Shown: positions 27,108-35,566 of the stretch, in pieces | Numbering within the stretch: the stretch's first letter is position 1 | Layout of the letters: the number at the start of each line of letters is the position of its first letter | Source of the DNA: Nitriliruptor sp040882075 | GTDB lineage: Bacteria > Actinomycetota > Nitriliruptoria > Nitriliruptorales > Nitriliruptoraceae | Assembly (NCBI RefSeq): GCF_040882075.1 | Contig: NZ_JBBEBZ010000014.1 | Coordinates: 1-46,002, forward strand | DNA length: 46,002 nt | Reading direction: 5' to 3' | The notes under the pieces: generated by a model | Seen by the model: the letters and a program-made list of their open reading frames with translations, nothing else | Databases searched by the model: none | What the model was told of the DNA's origin: nothing | Program-made: the position numbers and the translations under genes

Positions 27108-27925
27108 GTGCTGATCGTGGTCGATCGGGAGGGGAGCAGACCCCTCCCCTGCCCGCCGACCTGCCGGGCTACGAGGACGAGTTCGCGCTGATCGCCGGCC
27201 CGCACGTGGGACGCGCCTTCGCGCTGCCCGGCGAGGTGTTCGCCGTCGGACGGGACCCGGACTGCGACATCCTCGTCGACGACCCCACGGTGTCGCTCCG
27301 CCACGTCGAGGTCGAGCGTGACCACGATGCGGGCGGTTTCCGCGTCCGGGACCTCGGATCGAGCAACGGCACCTGGATCGACGGCGAACCGGTGGTCGAG
27401 CAGGGCACCTGCCGGTCGGCAGCGTCCTGCGCTTCGGTGCCGTGCACGCATCCGTCCGTCGTCCGGAGTCCGGTGACGAGCTACGCATCAGCTCGCTGGA
27501 CGGACCGACGAGCCCCTTCAACCGGCTACTTCGCCCCGGGCTGCCGACCCTCGAGCCGCCCGCGCCCCCGAAGGAACGACGCAGCGACCGGGCCTTCAGC
27601 GCCATCGCCCTGATCGGCCCGGTGCTGATGGGTGGCGCGATGGTCGCCATCACCCGCAACCCACGGTTCGCGCTGTTCATGCTCATGAGCCCGGTGATGC
27701 TCATCGGCAACTACGTGGCGAGCAAGCGGCGGGCCAAGAAGGAGCACGCCACCGAGGACCGCGAGTTCCGGTGCTCGCTCGTGCGTCTCCGCGAAGAGCT
27801 CGGGTCCCGGGTGCGGGACGAGGTCGCTCGTCGCGAGCAGCTCGACCCCGATCTGGTCGAGGTGGTGCGGCGCGCCGAGGCACCGTCGACGTCGCTCTGG
27901 CAACGGCGGCCGGAGCACGGCGAGC
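27108..27925 (+). pseudogene. FHA-domain FtsK/SpoIIIE (EccC-like) protein: two frameshifts, 3' end missing
   Basis: Homologous segments sit in three successive frames. VLIVVDREGSRPLP starts at GTG 27108. The FHA domain (ADLPGYEDEFALIAGPHVGR, VFAVGRDPDCDILVDDP, SLRHVEVE, DLGSSNGTWIDGE) is in a second frame. From about 27405 the text continues in a third frame: LPVGSVLRFGAVHAS, two membrane helices (ALIGPVLMGGAMVAI, FALFMLMSPVMLIGNYV), and a coiled region ending in SLWQRRPEHGE. Each change equals one missing base, in a C-run near 27141-27149 and a G-run near 27403-27406. The order FHA, two TM, cytoplasmic helix, then LWxRRP is that of FHA-linked FtsK/EccC ATPases, which continue for about 1000 residues. 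Here coding stops near 27925, where minus-strand coding begins. Sequencing error plus chimeric join is likelier than true decay. Confidence 0.7.
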
Positions 27926-28251
27926 TCCGCGGTCGCCGCCGCGAGCGCTGCGGCCACCTGCTGCGGCCGGCCCTCGAAGCGCAGGGCGCTGCGCTCGATG
28001 GTGACGGCGACCCGGACGTCGACACCGATCCCAGAGGTCGCACGCTGGACGGCCGCGAGCAGGAGCTGACCGATGCCGTGCAGGTGCGTGGGCTCGTGTG
28101 CCTCGCCGAAGTCCGCGCGCAACTCGGCGACGGTCCGGTCGTCGGCGTCGGGCCGGGGGTGCTCATCGACCCGGAGACCGGTGAGCTCGCGCGTCCGCAC
28201 GGCGGGGTGATCCACGGGTCTCCACGGGGGATCGGGGTCAGGGCCCCTCAT
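27920..28251 (-). CDS. unknown protein at 3' end of tad operon, C-terminus lost at junction
   Basis: A minus-strand frame opens at ATG 28251 (overlapping the end of the upstream pseudopilin gene by 14 nt) or GTG 28215. It contains VAELRADFGEAHEPTHLHGI, then LLLAAVQRATSGIGVDVRVA and RFEGRPQQVAAALAAATAEL. Third positions are nearly all G/C down to about 27920, while the opposite strand there is not. Beyond that point the frame is merely antisense to the FtsK-like gene. So a real gene, probably the last member of the pilus operon, is cut at the junction. No family recognised. Confidence 0.45.
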
Positions 28252-28702
28252 CGGCGCGGGCGGTGCTCGACGCGCGGACGGTGTAGGGCGAGACCCCACC
28301 GGGCAGGGCCTGGGAGAAGATGAGGTCGATGGTGCCGACGCACGCCACCTGCACCTCGTTGGCGGCCTGGAGGGTCACCGTCGGGCAGGCGACGTTCAGG
28401 GTGTCGTCCGGCCGTGAGCTGACCACGAAGTCGACGATCCGGCGGGCACGCGACCCGTCGATGCGGTACTCGCCGTCCGTGAAGAACGCGGCCTCGTCGA
28501 CCGCCCCAGCGGCGTCGTTCGCGAGCCCCGCCGTGAGGTTGGCGAGCTCGCGCTGGGCGGTGAAGACGATGGCGAAGTCCACGGCGATCGCGCCGAGCAC
28601 GAGCAGGATCAGCACGCCCACCGGCATCAGCAGGAGCGTGTTGCCCCCCTCGTCCCGCCACCGAGCGACGGCGCGCCCCGGAGCCTGCGCCTCAGAAGCC
28701 AC
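28238..28702 (-). CDS. TadG/TadE-like pseudopilin with one N-terminal membrane helix
   Basis: 154 aa from GTG 28702, overlapping the previous gene by 11 nt. After a short cytoplasmic start (RDEGGNTLLLMPVGVLILLV) comes one membrane helix (LLLMPVGVLILLVLGAIAVD), then an external domain with two cysteines (LNVACPTV, VQVACVGT) likely bridged. The EGGNTLLL...VDF pattern matches Tad minor pilins of the TadE/F/G group. These assemble with, or initiate, Flp pilus fibres. It is the third pseudopilin-like gene in the operon. Confidence 0.75.
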   Translation of the reverse strand: MASEAQAPGRAVARWRDEGGNTLLLMPVGVLILLVLGAIAVDFAIVFTAQRELANLTAGLANDAAGAVDEAAFFTDGEYRIDGSRARRIVDFVVSSRPDDTLNVACPTVTLQAANEVQVACVGTIDLIFSQALPGGVSPYTVRASSTARADEGP

Positions 28703-29162
28703 AGGTCGCCTCCCCGGACAACCCGCTCCGGAACGGATCGACGATCTCGGTGTGGCTGCCGCGGACCTGCAGGTTGCCCGAGCCGAGCCCACCGATCCAC
28801 GGGAGGGTGATCGTCGGGACGCGGTAGTTGACGTCGACGCGGATCCGGGCGCACCGGGCGATCGTGCCGGACACCGTCGGTGTGCCCACGATGCGTGCCG
28901 GGTCCTTGCCGTGCCCGACGAGGGTGTCGGCGACGACGCTCTGGGCGATGGCCGCGGTCGACGCCCCCTCCGGGGACTCCACGAGGACCCGCGTGGCTTC
29001 ACGCGCCGATGCCGACGCCGCCATCTTGGCGTCGATCACGCCCCAGGCGTTGAGGATCAGCAGCGTCCCCACGACGAAGATGAGGACGCCGAAGATCAGC
29101 GCTTCGGCCCCAGCGAGCCCGTCCTCCTGTGACCACCGGGGTCGCGCCGCTCGCGCCGTCAC
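28692..29162 (-). CDS. TadE-like minor pilin
   Basis: 156 aa from GTG 29162, sharing GTGA with the preceding stop. The N-terminus (SQEDGLAGAEALIFGVLIFV) has the TadE-type Glu within the hydrophobic helix (AGAEALIF...), followed by a soluble part with WGVIDAKMAASASAREATRV, which is common to TadE/TadF proteins. Two cysteines (ARCARI and the C-terminal ATCGF) may pair. Predicted to be inserted in the membrane with the C-terminus outside. A companion of the neighbouring pseudopilins. Confidence 0.78.
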   Translation of the reverse strand: MTARAARPRWSQEDGLAGAEALIFGVLIFVVGTLLILNAWGVIDAKMAASASAREATRVLVESPEGASTAAIAQSVVADTLVGHGKDPARIVGTPTVSGTIARCARIRVDVNYRVPTITLPWIGGLGSGNLQVRGSHTEIVDPFRSGLSGEATCGF

Positions 29163-29557
29163 GGGCCACCCGGCCGGAACACCTCGACGCGCACGCGGGC
29201 GGTGCGTTCGATGTCGCCGAGGTCGAAGTTGCGCAGGAACCCGCCCACCAGCGGCGCCGGGCTCGGACCGACCACGCGCACCTCGACGACCTCGCCGTTG
29301 GAGACGGGGCAGTCGACGTCCACCTTCCCGCCGTACTCGCCGAGGATGCCGCGGACGTGCGAGGCCGCCGCGGGGCAGCTGATGCCGCCGTCGGCCGCCA
29401 TCAGCCGGGCGCCGTCGAACGCGGCTGCGGACACCGTCGAGGTCCCGTAGAGGTGCAACAGCACCTGCACGGCGAAGAGCATGAAGCCGAGGAAGATGGT
29501 GATGCCGAAGACGGACGTCAGCGGCCCGTTGCCGTCCTCGTCGGCGAAGGTGTTCAC
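29159..29557 (-). CDS. TadE-like minor pilin
   Basis: 132 aa if started at GTG 29557. A CTG at 29581 that overlaps the previous stop (CTGA) would add 8 residues, and the true start is uncertain. DEDGNGPLTSVFGITIFLGF introduces a single membrane helix (ITIFLGFMLFAVQVLLHLYG). The external segment contains the typical STVSAAAFDGARLMAADGG and a Cys pair (ISCPAA, VDCPVS). It ends with ERTARVRVEVFRPGGP. A Tad minor pilin by pattern and context. Confidence 0.72.
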   Translation of the reverse strand: MNTFADEDGNGPLTSVFGITIFLGFMLFAVQVLLHLYGTSTVSAAAFDGARLMAADGGISCPAAASHVRGILGEYGGKVDVDCPVSNGEVVEVRVVGPSPAPLVGGFLRNFDLGDIERTARVRVEVFRPGGP

Positions 29558-29577
29558 CGCGAACCCGTCACGGTGCG

Positions 29578-29796
29578 TCAGCCACCGATCTGCTGGACGG
29601 CGCCGCTGGCGCGGGTGCTGGCGTCCTGGAAGACCGCCTGGAAGGCGACCCACATGGCCGCGCCGATCAGCGCCATGATGAGCACGACGATGGCGGCCGA
29701 GATCACGCCCTCGCCGGCTTCGGCCCGGGCCCGCTGGAGGAGCGAGCGGAGCGCGCCCTGGAGGCGGACGGCGGCGACGGTGCTGAGGCGGGACAT
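29578..29796 (-). CDS. small single-helix pilin-like protein of Tad locus
   Basis: 72 aa. A basic N-terminus (LRSLLQRARAEAGEG) leads into one hydrophobic helix (ISAAIVVLIMALIGAAMWVA) and a short polar tail ending QQIGG. Size, topology and position directly before the TadE-like genes suggest the Flp-type major pilin or a pilin-like assembly factor. The canonical Flp processing motif (Gly, then Glu at +5 with Tyr) is not present, so the assignment is tentative. No TadV-type prepilin peptidase is encoded in the window. The gene has its own TAGGCT -10 and an inverted repeat upstream. Confidence 0.55.
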   Translation of the reverse strand: MSRLSTVAAVRLQGALRSLLQRARAEAGEGVISAAIVVLIMALIGAAMWVAFQAVFQDASTRASGAVQQIGG

Positions 29797-29822
29797 CGAG
29801 GATCCCCGGTCGACGGTGATCG

Positions 29823-29853
29823 CCGCGGACCCCCGCGGCGTCCGCGGAGCCTA
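29823..29853 (-). promoter_or_regulatory. Internal pilin promoter with abutting inverted repeat
   Basis: Minus-strand TAGGCT (29853-29848) is followed without gap by an inverted repeat with 8-bp arms, CCGCGGAC and GTCCGCGG (29823-29830 and 29840-29847, 9-nt centre). It lies in the 172-nt tadC-pilin gap, the only long gap in the operon. It could uncouple pilin dosage from the machinery genes. The repeat may be an operator or a leader hairpin. Confidence 0.45.
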
Positions 29854-29968
29854 CCGGTCCGAACGGGCCGGTCGCCAACGGCCGAATGGGCGTGTGCGTC
29901 ACGCGCGAGACGGTTCCGTCAGGAGCCCCCTGAGCGCGGATGGCCGGGTGACCGCAGCGGACCCCGGC

Positions 29969-30877
29969 TCACCCCGTCAGGAAGCCGCCGAGGGCGCGGG
30001 TGAACGGCACGGCGATGAAGATCACGCCCGGGACGAGCGTGGCCACGGTCACCGGGATCCACACCTGTTGGCCGCGGGCTTCCATGCGTTCGACCAGCTC
30101 GCGCTGCACGTCGAGCCGGATCGCCCGGGCCTCCTCGGCGATGAGCCGGCCGAGGTCGGTGGCCTCGCGGTTGAGGGCGAGCACCGACACCAGCCGGTCC
30201 AGCGCGTCGACCTCGACCAGGTCGGCCCACTCGCGGAGCGCGACCTCCTCGCTGACACCTTGGCGGACGCGTGAGAGCACCCGGCGGATGTCGAGCGCGG
30301 CCGACCCGGACCCGCGACCGGCCACCCGATCGAGGGCTGCCGACAACGAGAACCCCGACCCGAGCAGCATCCCCACCTGTTCGGCGACCACGGGCAGCTC
30401 GAGGTAGACCGACCGCTTCCACCGGTCCGACGCACCGGACACCTGCTGCTCGAGCAGCAGGAAGGCGAGCAGCATCCCACCGAGCATCAGCAGCGGACCG
30501 ACCACCGCCGGCGGGCGGAAGGCGATCGTGGCGAGCAGGCCGATGCCGAACCCCGCGATCGCCCAGCCGATCTGGCGGACGCGGAACTCGGTGACGTCGA
30601 GCCTGGAGTGGATCCGGGTCAGGCGGCGGTCGAGGTCCTCGGTGACGCCGAAGAGCCGCGAGAACTGCGATCCGAGGAGGCGGGCGAGCGGACCGACCGC
30701 CTCGCGGAAGGATTCGACCGACAGGACGCCGGCGCGGGAGCGCACCCCCATCCCCCCGGGGACGTAGGGGCCGAGTCGGGCGACGATGCTGCGACGCGAG
30801 AACCAGCGCAGCTCGGACAGCAGCAACGTCAGACCCGCCCAGAGCAGCAGACCCGAGAGCGCCACGAGGGGGTTCAC
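29969..30877 (-). CDS. tadC: Tad pilus inner-membrane platform protein TadC
   Basis: 302 aa from GTG 30877, overlapping the tadB stop (GTGA). T2SS-F-type platform protein: N-terminal helix (PLVALSGLLLWAGLTLLLSE), a cytoplasmic region, a middle hairpin (IGWAIAGFGIGLLATIAF; VGPLLMLGGMLLAFLLLEQQ), the F-domain (YLELPVVAEQVGMLLGSGFS; GVSEEVALREWADLVEVDAL), and the C-terminal helix (IPVTVATLVPGVIFIAVPF). It pairs with TadB to convert ATP hydrolysis by CpaF into pilin extrusion. Confidence 0.87.
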   Translation of the reverse strand: MNPLVALSGLLLWAGLTLLLSELRWFSRRSIVARLGPYVPGGMGVRSRAGVLSVESFREAVGPLARLLGSQFSRLFGVTEDLDRRLTRIHSRLDVTEFRVRQIGWAIAGFGIGLLATIAFRPPAVVGPLLMLGGMLLAFLLLEQQVSGASDRWKRSVYLELPVVAEQVGMLLGSGFSLSAALDRVAGRGSGSAALDIRRVLSRVRQGVSEEVALREWADLVEVDALDRLVSVLALNREATDLGRLIAEEARAIRLDVQRELVERMEARGQQVWIPVTVATLVPGVIFIAVPFTRALGGFLTG

Positions 30878-31782
30878 GACGAGGACCGTTCGGTGAACAC
30901 GCGCTGTTCCTGGGGGAGCTGCATCAGGCGGCCCGCCCACAGCCAGCAGAGCGCGATCAGCGCGAGCGCGACGAGGACGGCGAACTGCCCACCGGCGCTG
31001 GCGTAGGCGGCCCGGCCCTCGCCGATGGACAAGCCGACCAGCGCCATGCCGATCGGGACGATGAGCACGAACCAGCGGGCGAAGCGTGCACCGGCCTGCT
31101 TGGCCCGGGCGTCCTTGCGGCCCTGCAGGTCCTGGATGCGGTCCTCGATGAGCGCCTTGAGGCGGCGGTCCACGTCGGTGCCGCCGATCTCGTGGGCGAT
31201 CAGCAGCGTCTCAGCGACCGCGTCGGCGGTGGGATCGGCGAGCTGCGCCTTCAGCACCTCGAGCGTGCGGTCGAAGTCGGTCGAGATGAGCCACTCACGC
31301 TGGGCGGCCGCGAACGCGGGACGGAGCTCCTCGGGTCCGCGCATCCCCACGGCGAACAACGCCTGCGGGATCGACCGGCCGAGGCTGATGGCCTGGAGAC
31401 GCAGCTCCTCGAGCATGCGGGGCCACGCGTCACGGGTCCGCTCACGACGCTGCTGCCGACGCGAACGGGCGGTCAACAGCGGCGCTGACGCGGCGACCCC
31501 ACCGATCACCGCCCCGGCGACGGGACCGGCGAAGAGCGCGAGGCCCGCCACCATCCCGACGGCGAACAGCACGATGGTGACCGCGAGGAACTCGCGTGGG
31601 CGGATCTTGTCGAGGCCCGCCTGGACGAGCCACTCGTCGACCTGGATCCGGCGGCGGCGCCGCCGGGTGCCGCTGGCCGAGACCCTGAGGCCCCGCCACC
31701 CGAAGGCGATGGAGGTGAAGGTGAGGAAGACGCCGTAGGCCGCGCACAACGACAGGACGATCGCGGCCAGCCCGCTGTTCAC
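30874..31782 (-). CDS. tadB: Tad pilus inner-membrane platform protein TadB
   Basis: 302 aa from GTG 31782, overlapping the cpaF stop (GTGA). Same overall layout as TadC: N-terminal helix (LAAIVLSLCAAYGVFLTFTS), a basic stretch (TRRRRRRIQVDEWLVQAGL), a central membrane pair, the F-domain (WPRMLEELRLQAISLGRSIP; EIGGTDVDRRLKALIEDRIQ) and a terminal helix pair (FARWFVLIVPIGMALVGL; AVLVALALIALCWLWAG). TadB precedes TadC as in the usual order. Confidence 0.87.
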   Translation of the reverse strand: MNSGLAAIVLSLCAAYGVFLTFTSIAFGWRGLRVSASGTRRRRRRIQVDEWLVQAGLDKIRPREFLAVTIVLFAVGMVAGLALFAGPVAGAVIGGVAASAPLLTARSRRQQRRERTRDAWPRMLEELRLQAISLGRSIPQALFAVGMRGPEELRPAFAAAQREWLISTDFDRTLEVLKAQLADPTADAVAETLLIAHEIGGTDVDRRLKALIEDRIQDLQGRKDARAKQAGARFARWFVLIVPIGMALVGLSIGEGRAAYASAGGQFAVLVALALIALCWLWAGRLMQLPQEQRVFTERSSS

Positions 31783-33077
31783 GCCATGGCCCCGCGCGAG
31801 GTGTCGAGCAGCTGCCGGACGTCGTAGCCGGCATCGGAGAGAGGTCGCGCGATGCGGACCGGCACGGCGCCGGTCCACTCCAGCGGGCCGTCGACGCTCT
31901 GGCGCCGGAACAGCTCGGAAACGGTGAAGGCCGTGCCGACCTCGCCGGTCTGCTGCTCCTCGACCGCGACCACCTCGTTGACGCGTGGGATGCCGTCGTG
32001 GCGCGAGCAGTGGACGACCACGTCGATCGCCTCGGTGACCAGGCTGTTGAGCGCCGACAGCGGCACCTCGCTGCTGGTGTCGGCGAGCTGGCAGATGAAC
32101 CGCAGCCGGCTGAGCGCCTGCCGGGCCGATCCGGCGTGGATGGTGGTGTAGCCCTTCACGCCGGACGACAACGTCAGGAGCAGGGGTAGCGCTTCGCGGT
32201 CACGCACCTCGCCGACGATGGCCACGTCCGGCGCCATCCGCAGGAAGCCGGCCACGAGCCGCCGCAGGTCGACCGCCGGCCGGTCCGGTCGAGCCGCCCG
32301 CGTCTGCATCGAGGCGACGTTCGGCAGCGGCACGTCGACCTCGAAGACCTCCTCGGCGGTGACGACGCGCAGCGACGGGTCGAGCTCGGCCGTGCAGCAC
32401 GACAGCAGGGTGGTCTTGCCCGAGCCGGGGGGGCCGGCGAACACCACCGACAGGCGCGCTCGGACGGCGGCCCGCAGGAACTCGGCGATCTCGGGGGTGA
32501 GCATCCCGCGGTCGGCGAGCTCGTCGAGGGACCGGAACGCCACGCCGGTGAACTTGCGGATGTTGACGATGAGGTGGCTGCCACGTCCGACGTCGCGGTG
32601 GACGATGTGGAGCCGCGCCCCGCCCTCGAGCTGGGCGTCCTGGAGGCCCTCGGACGGGTCGAGCTTGCGGTGAGCGGACGAGGCGTCGTCGAGCATCTTG
32701 GTCAGGGTGCGGGTGACGTGCTCGTCGTCGTGGAAGGCCTCGTCGTGGTAGCCGCTGACGCCCGCGTGACGCTTCACGAAGATCGCGTCGGGGGCGTTGA
32801 TCATGATCTCCCACACGTCGTCGTCGTCGAGCAACGGTTCGAGCGGCCCGTACCCGGTGAGGTTGCGGTAGGCCCGTTCGATGACGAGGTCGGGCGAGGC
32901 GAGGTCGAACGGTCGCAGGCCGTGCTTGTGGTCGAGGCTCCACTGCGCGACGGCATCCTCGATCAGCTCGCGGAGGCGACGGTCGGCACCGGAGTCGTCG
33001 AGGTCGAGGGTCTCCTCCTTGGCGCGGCGCAGGACCTCGCCCTCTATCTCGACGAGGGGGGAGAGGTGGTCAGTCAC
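31779..33077 (-). CDS. cpaF: Tad pilus assembly ATPase CpaF/TadA
   Basis: 432 aa from GTG 33077, overlapping the tadZ frame by 8 nt. A GspE/VirB11-type secretion ATPase: an N-terminal helical part, the GYGPLEPLLDDDDVWEIMIN motif of CpaF, Walker A GPPGSGKTTLLS with Lys221, an Asp box (VTAEEVFEVDVPLPNV), Walker B (MAPDVAIVGEVRDREAL) and the His box (GVKGYTTIHAGSARQAL). It powers pilus assembly at the cytoplasmic face of the TadB/TadC platform. Full length. Confidence 0.94.
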   Translation of the reverse strand: MTDHLSPLVEIEGEVLRRAKEETLDLDDSGADRRLRELIEDAVAQWSLDHKHGLRPFDLASPDLVIERAYRNLTGYGPLEPLLDDDDVWEIMINAPDAIFVKRHAGVSGYHDEAFHDDEHVTRTLTKMLDDASSAHRKLDPSEGLQDAQLEGGARLHIVHRDVGRGSHLIVNIRKFTGVAFRSLDELADRGMLTPEIAEFLRAAVRARLSVVFAGPPGSGKTTLLSCCTAELDPSLRVVTAEEVFEVDVPLPNVASMQTRAARPDRPAVDLRRLVAGFLRMAPDVAIVGEVRDREALPLLLTLSSGVKGYTTIHAGSARQALSRLRFICQLADTSSEVPLSALNSLVTEAIDVVVHCSRHDGIPRVNEVVAVEEQQTGEVGTAFTVSELFRRQSVDGPLEWTGAVPVRIARPLSDAGYDVRQLLDTSRGAMA

Positions 33078-34383
33078 GGTGGGTGGCCTCCCGTGCGGCC
33101 GAGGCGGGCAGGCTGCCCGGCGTGATGCGGCTGGGACCGGCGTCGACGTCGGTCAGCGGACCCACCCGTTCGAGGACGGCGTGGTACGCGCCGGCGAGGG
33201 TGGACGGAAGGGGCTTGGGCATCCCGACGCCGTCACGGAGGGCCTCGTCGACGCGCCGCTCGAGCAGGTGGACGGGGTTGACCATCACCTTGGCGGGCCC
33301 CTCCCCGACGTTGGCGCCGAGCAGCTGGCGGAAGCTGCTGGAGAACTCGGCGCGCTGGCGCGGGTTGCGCGGCCCCCGGGAGACGACGGGGACGATCCGT
33401 TCCGCGGGGGCGCCGAACCCGAGCAGCTCACCGACGAGCCGCACCGTGCTGAAGACGCCCTTGAGGCCGGGCGCGCCGACCACGTAGATCACCGACGACC
33501 GGGCAACGGTCGCGCGCGTCATCAGGTGGCGCTCCTCGACGTCGAGGGAGCCCGTCTCGGCCTCGCCCTCGAGATCCGGGTCGACGTCGCAGACGGTGAC
33601 CGCGAACGTCCGGCGGAGCGAGTCGAGCGCCGCATCGAAGGCGCGCGGGCGCACCGTGACGAAGTGCCGTGACCGCCGCAGACCGAGCAGCAGCCGGTAG
33701 CCCCGGCCGGCGACCTCGAAGGTCTGGTCCCGGACCAGACCGGTCGGCACCGTGCCGGTCCGGTGGGCTTCGACCAGTTCCTGGACACCCGGGACCACGA
33801 CGCGCGAATCGTGGAGCATGGCCTGGTCGGCGCTGCGGCACAGGTCGGCGAGCAGGACCGGGCCGTCCACCGCGTGTCCACCGCCGGCGAGCCCCTCCGC
33901 CAGCGCGATCGCCGCCGTCGACGCGCCGGTCCCACCGGGGCCGAGGACCGCCACCACCTCGCCGCGCTTCGCCGGCACGTCCTGCGACGGCCCCGTCGTG
34001 GTCCGCACGACCGCCCCGCCGACCATCTTCGCGTTGGCAGCCAGGGTGTCGAGCAGCGCGTCGCGGGTGAACGGCGGCGACAGGACGGCGGACGGCGCGA
34101 GATCGCGGTACGGCTCGGGTCCACGATCGTCGACGACGATGACGGGGCACCCGTGCCCGGACGCGGTGGCGACCAGGTCGCGGTCGATGCCCCCGAGCTG
34201 GCCGTCGACCAGGACGGCGGAGAAGGGCCGGCCGGAGGCGAGCCGGGCCCGCATCTCGGCGATGGACACGCACCGGACGAACTCGGCGGGGATGGCCGCG
34301 GACTGGGCCCACTGACCGACCTCGCGGAACCAGCGAGCGCGGGGGGTGGCGACGCCGAGCAGGACGTAGCGTTCGTTGGCCAC
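33070..34383 (-). CDS. tadZ: CpaE/TadZ-like localisation ATPase with degenerate Walker A
   Basis: 437 aa from GTG 34383, 2 nt after the cpaB stop. Residues 1-125 look like a receiver-like pseudo-domain (AVLVDGQLGGIDRDLVATAS, then VIVVDDRG). The second half is a ParA/MinD-type P-loop domain: EVVAVLGPGGTGASTAAIALA in place of KGGxGKT, then VLLADLCRSADQAML, VTVCDVDPDLEGEAE and the SSVIYVVGAPGLKGVFSTVR strand. Both signature lysines of the deviant Walker A are absent, as in atypical TadZ proteins. TadZ/CpaE places the pilus machinery at its site. Confidence 0.82.
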   Translation of the reverse strand: MANERYVLLGVATPRARWFREVGQWAQSAAIPAEFVRCVSIAEMRARLASGRPFSAVLVDGQLGGIDRDLVATASGHGCPVIVVDDRGPEPYRDLAPSAVLSPPFTRDALLDTLAANAKMVGGAVVRTTTGPSQDVPAKRGEVVAVLGPGGTGASTAAIALAEGLAGGGHAVDGPVLLADLCRSADQAMLHDSRVVVPGVQELVEAHRTGTVPTGLVRDQTFEVAGRGYRLLLGLRRSRHFVTVRPRAFDAALDSLRRTFAVTVCDVDPDLEGEAETGSLDVEERHLMTRATVARSSVIYVVGAPGLKGVFSTVRLVGELLGFGAPAERIVPVVSRGPRNPRQRAEFSSSFRQLLGANVGEGPAKVMVNPVHLLERRVDEALRDGVGMPKPLPSTLAGAYHAVLERVGPLTDVDAGPSRITPGSLPASAAREATHRD

Positions 34384-34385
34384 CG

Positions 34386-35557
34386 TCAGCCCTCCGCGTC
34401 GGGCGGCGGGGCCTCACCGGCGTCACCGGCGTCCGGGTCGGGGGCCTCGGGTTCGGGCGCAGGCTCCGGGTCCTCGGCGGGCCCTTCAGGCTCCTCGTCC
34501 GCGGGGGGCGTGTCACCCGCAGGGGCGGGGAGCGACGACACGGCCGGAGCACCACCATCGGGACCGGGAGGCGCGTAGGGCGGCACCGACGTCCCTCGTT
34601 CGCCGGCCGCGGCCGCGGCTCGGGTGACGACGACCTGTCCGGTGTTGGTCGCCTGCGCGATCGCCAGCACCCGTTCGTCGTCGGGCAGCGACAGGGTCAG
34701 GACGACCGCCTCACCCTCGAGTCCGCCACCGGCGGCGGCGATGTCGATCAGCAGGACGTTGCGCGCCACGTACAGGGTGTAGGCGTCGTCGGCCTGGCCG
34801 TAGGTGACCGCGACGTCCACCCGCTCGCCAGGTTCGAGCTCCCCCGCCACCGCCCGCGACTTGTCGATCTGGAACGAGATGGCGACGGCGTCGTCGTCAC
34901 CGGCCGCGTCCGCGAGCGACGTGCGTGACAGCAGGTCCCCCGCCGCGAGCGGTGCCGTGGTCCGCAGGCCCACGATGCTGAGCGCCCGTTCGGACCGGAT
35001 GCTGTTGCGAGCGAGCTCGGGTGGCAGGTCGAGGGCGACCAGGCCGAACCGTGAGGTGTCCGTGACCAGGTCCTCGGTCAGGAGGGTCCCGATCGGCACG
35101 TCGCCCTGGACCACCACGTAGCTGGTGCTCGGGGTCGCGGTGGCGTCGAGGTAGGCGGCGAACACCCCGACCGCGGCGGCGGTGACCAGCAGCGCGCCGA
35201 CGACGGCGCGGCTGCCTGGCAGACCCCGGGCCCGACGGATGCGGCGCCCGGATCCGCCCTCCGCGGGTTCGTNNNNNNNNNNNNNNNNNNNNNNNNNNNN
35301 NNNNNNNNNNNNNNNNNNNNNNNNNNNNNNNNNNNNNNNNNNNNNNNNNNNNNNNNNNNNNNNNNNNNNNNNGGCAGACCCCGGGCCCGACGGATGCGGC
35401 GCCCGGATCCGCCCTCCGCGGGTTCGTTCGCCCCGGCACGGTCCGTCGTCGTCATCGTGCCGATATCCGCCACTGCGGCACCCCCCGGGCTGGCGCGGTC
35501 CTCGTCGACCGGCCCGCTCATCGGTCCGCGCGCGAGCGCGGCGCTCTGGTCCGTCAC
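34386..35557 (-). CDS. cpaB: CpaB/RcpC-like Tad pilus assembly protein (interrupted by artificial gap)
   Basis: Removing the 100-N run and one copy of the duplicated 55-bp flank (155 nt in all) restores one uninterrupted frame of 338 aa from GTG 35557. Alternative starts are ATG 35522 and ATG 35455. The frame on both sides reads GSGRRIRRARGL, then PGSRAVVGALLVTAAAVGVF as a single membrane helix. The external part is an SAF/CpaB domain (TSYVVVQGDVPIGTLLTEDL; TTAPLAAGDLLSRTSL; QIDKSRAVAGELEPGERVDV). A Pro/Glu/Ala-rich tail follows. CpaB/RcpC is needed for Flp pilus assembly in monoderm and diderm Tad systems. First gene of the operon. Confidence 0.8.
35218..35427. other. Scaffold gap (100 N) with identical 55-bp flanks
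   Basis: 35218-35272 and 35373-35427 are identical over 55 bases and enclose exactly 100 N. A 55-base contig overlap equals a common assembler k-mer size, and 100 N is a conventional filler. Collapsing the overlap keeps the cpaB frame. The gap is therefore most likely artificial with no missing sequence. Confidence 0.88.
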
Positions 35558-35566
35558 CTCGCTCGG

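Noticed and set aside
27526..28251. Single long minus-strand gene running from the tad operon through the FtsK-like gene
   Set aside because: Below about 27920 the frame lies antisense to conserved FtsK-like coding sequence and its composition changes, so only the upper part is real.
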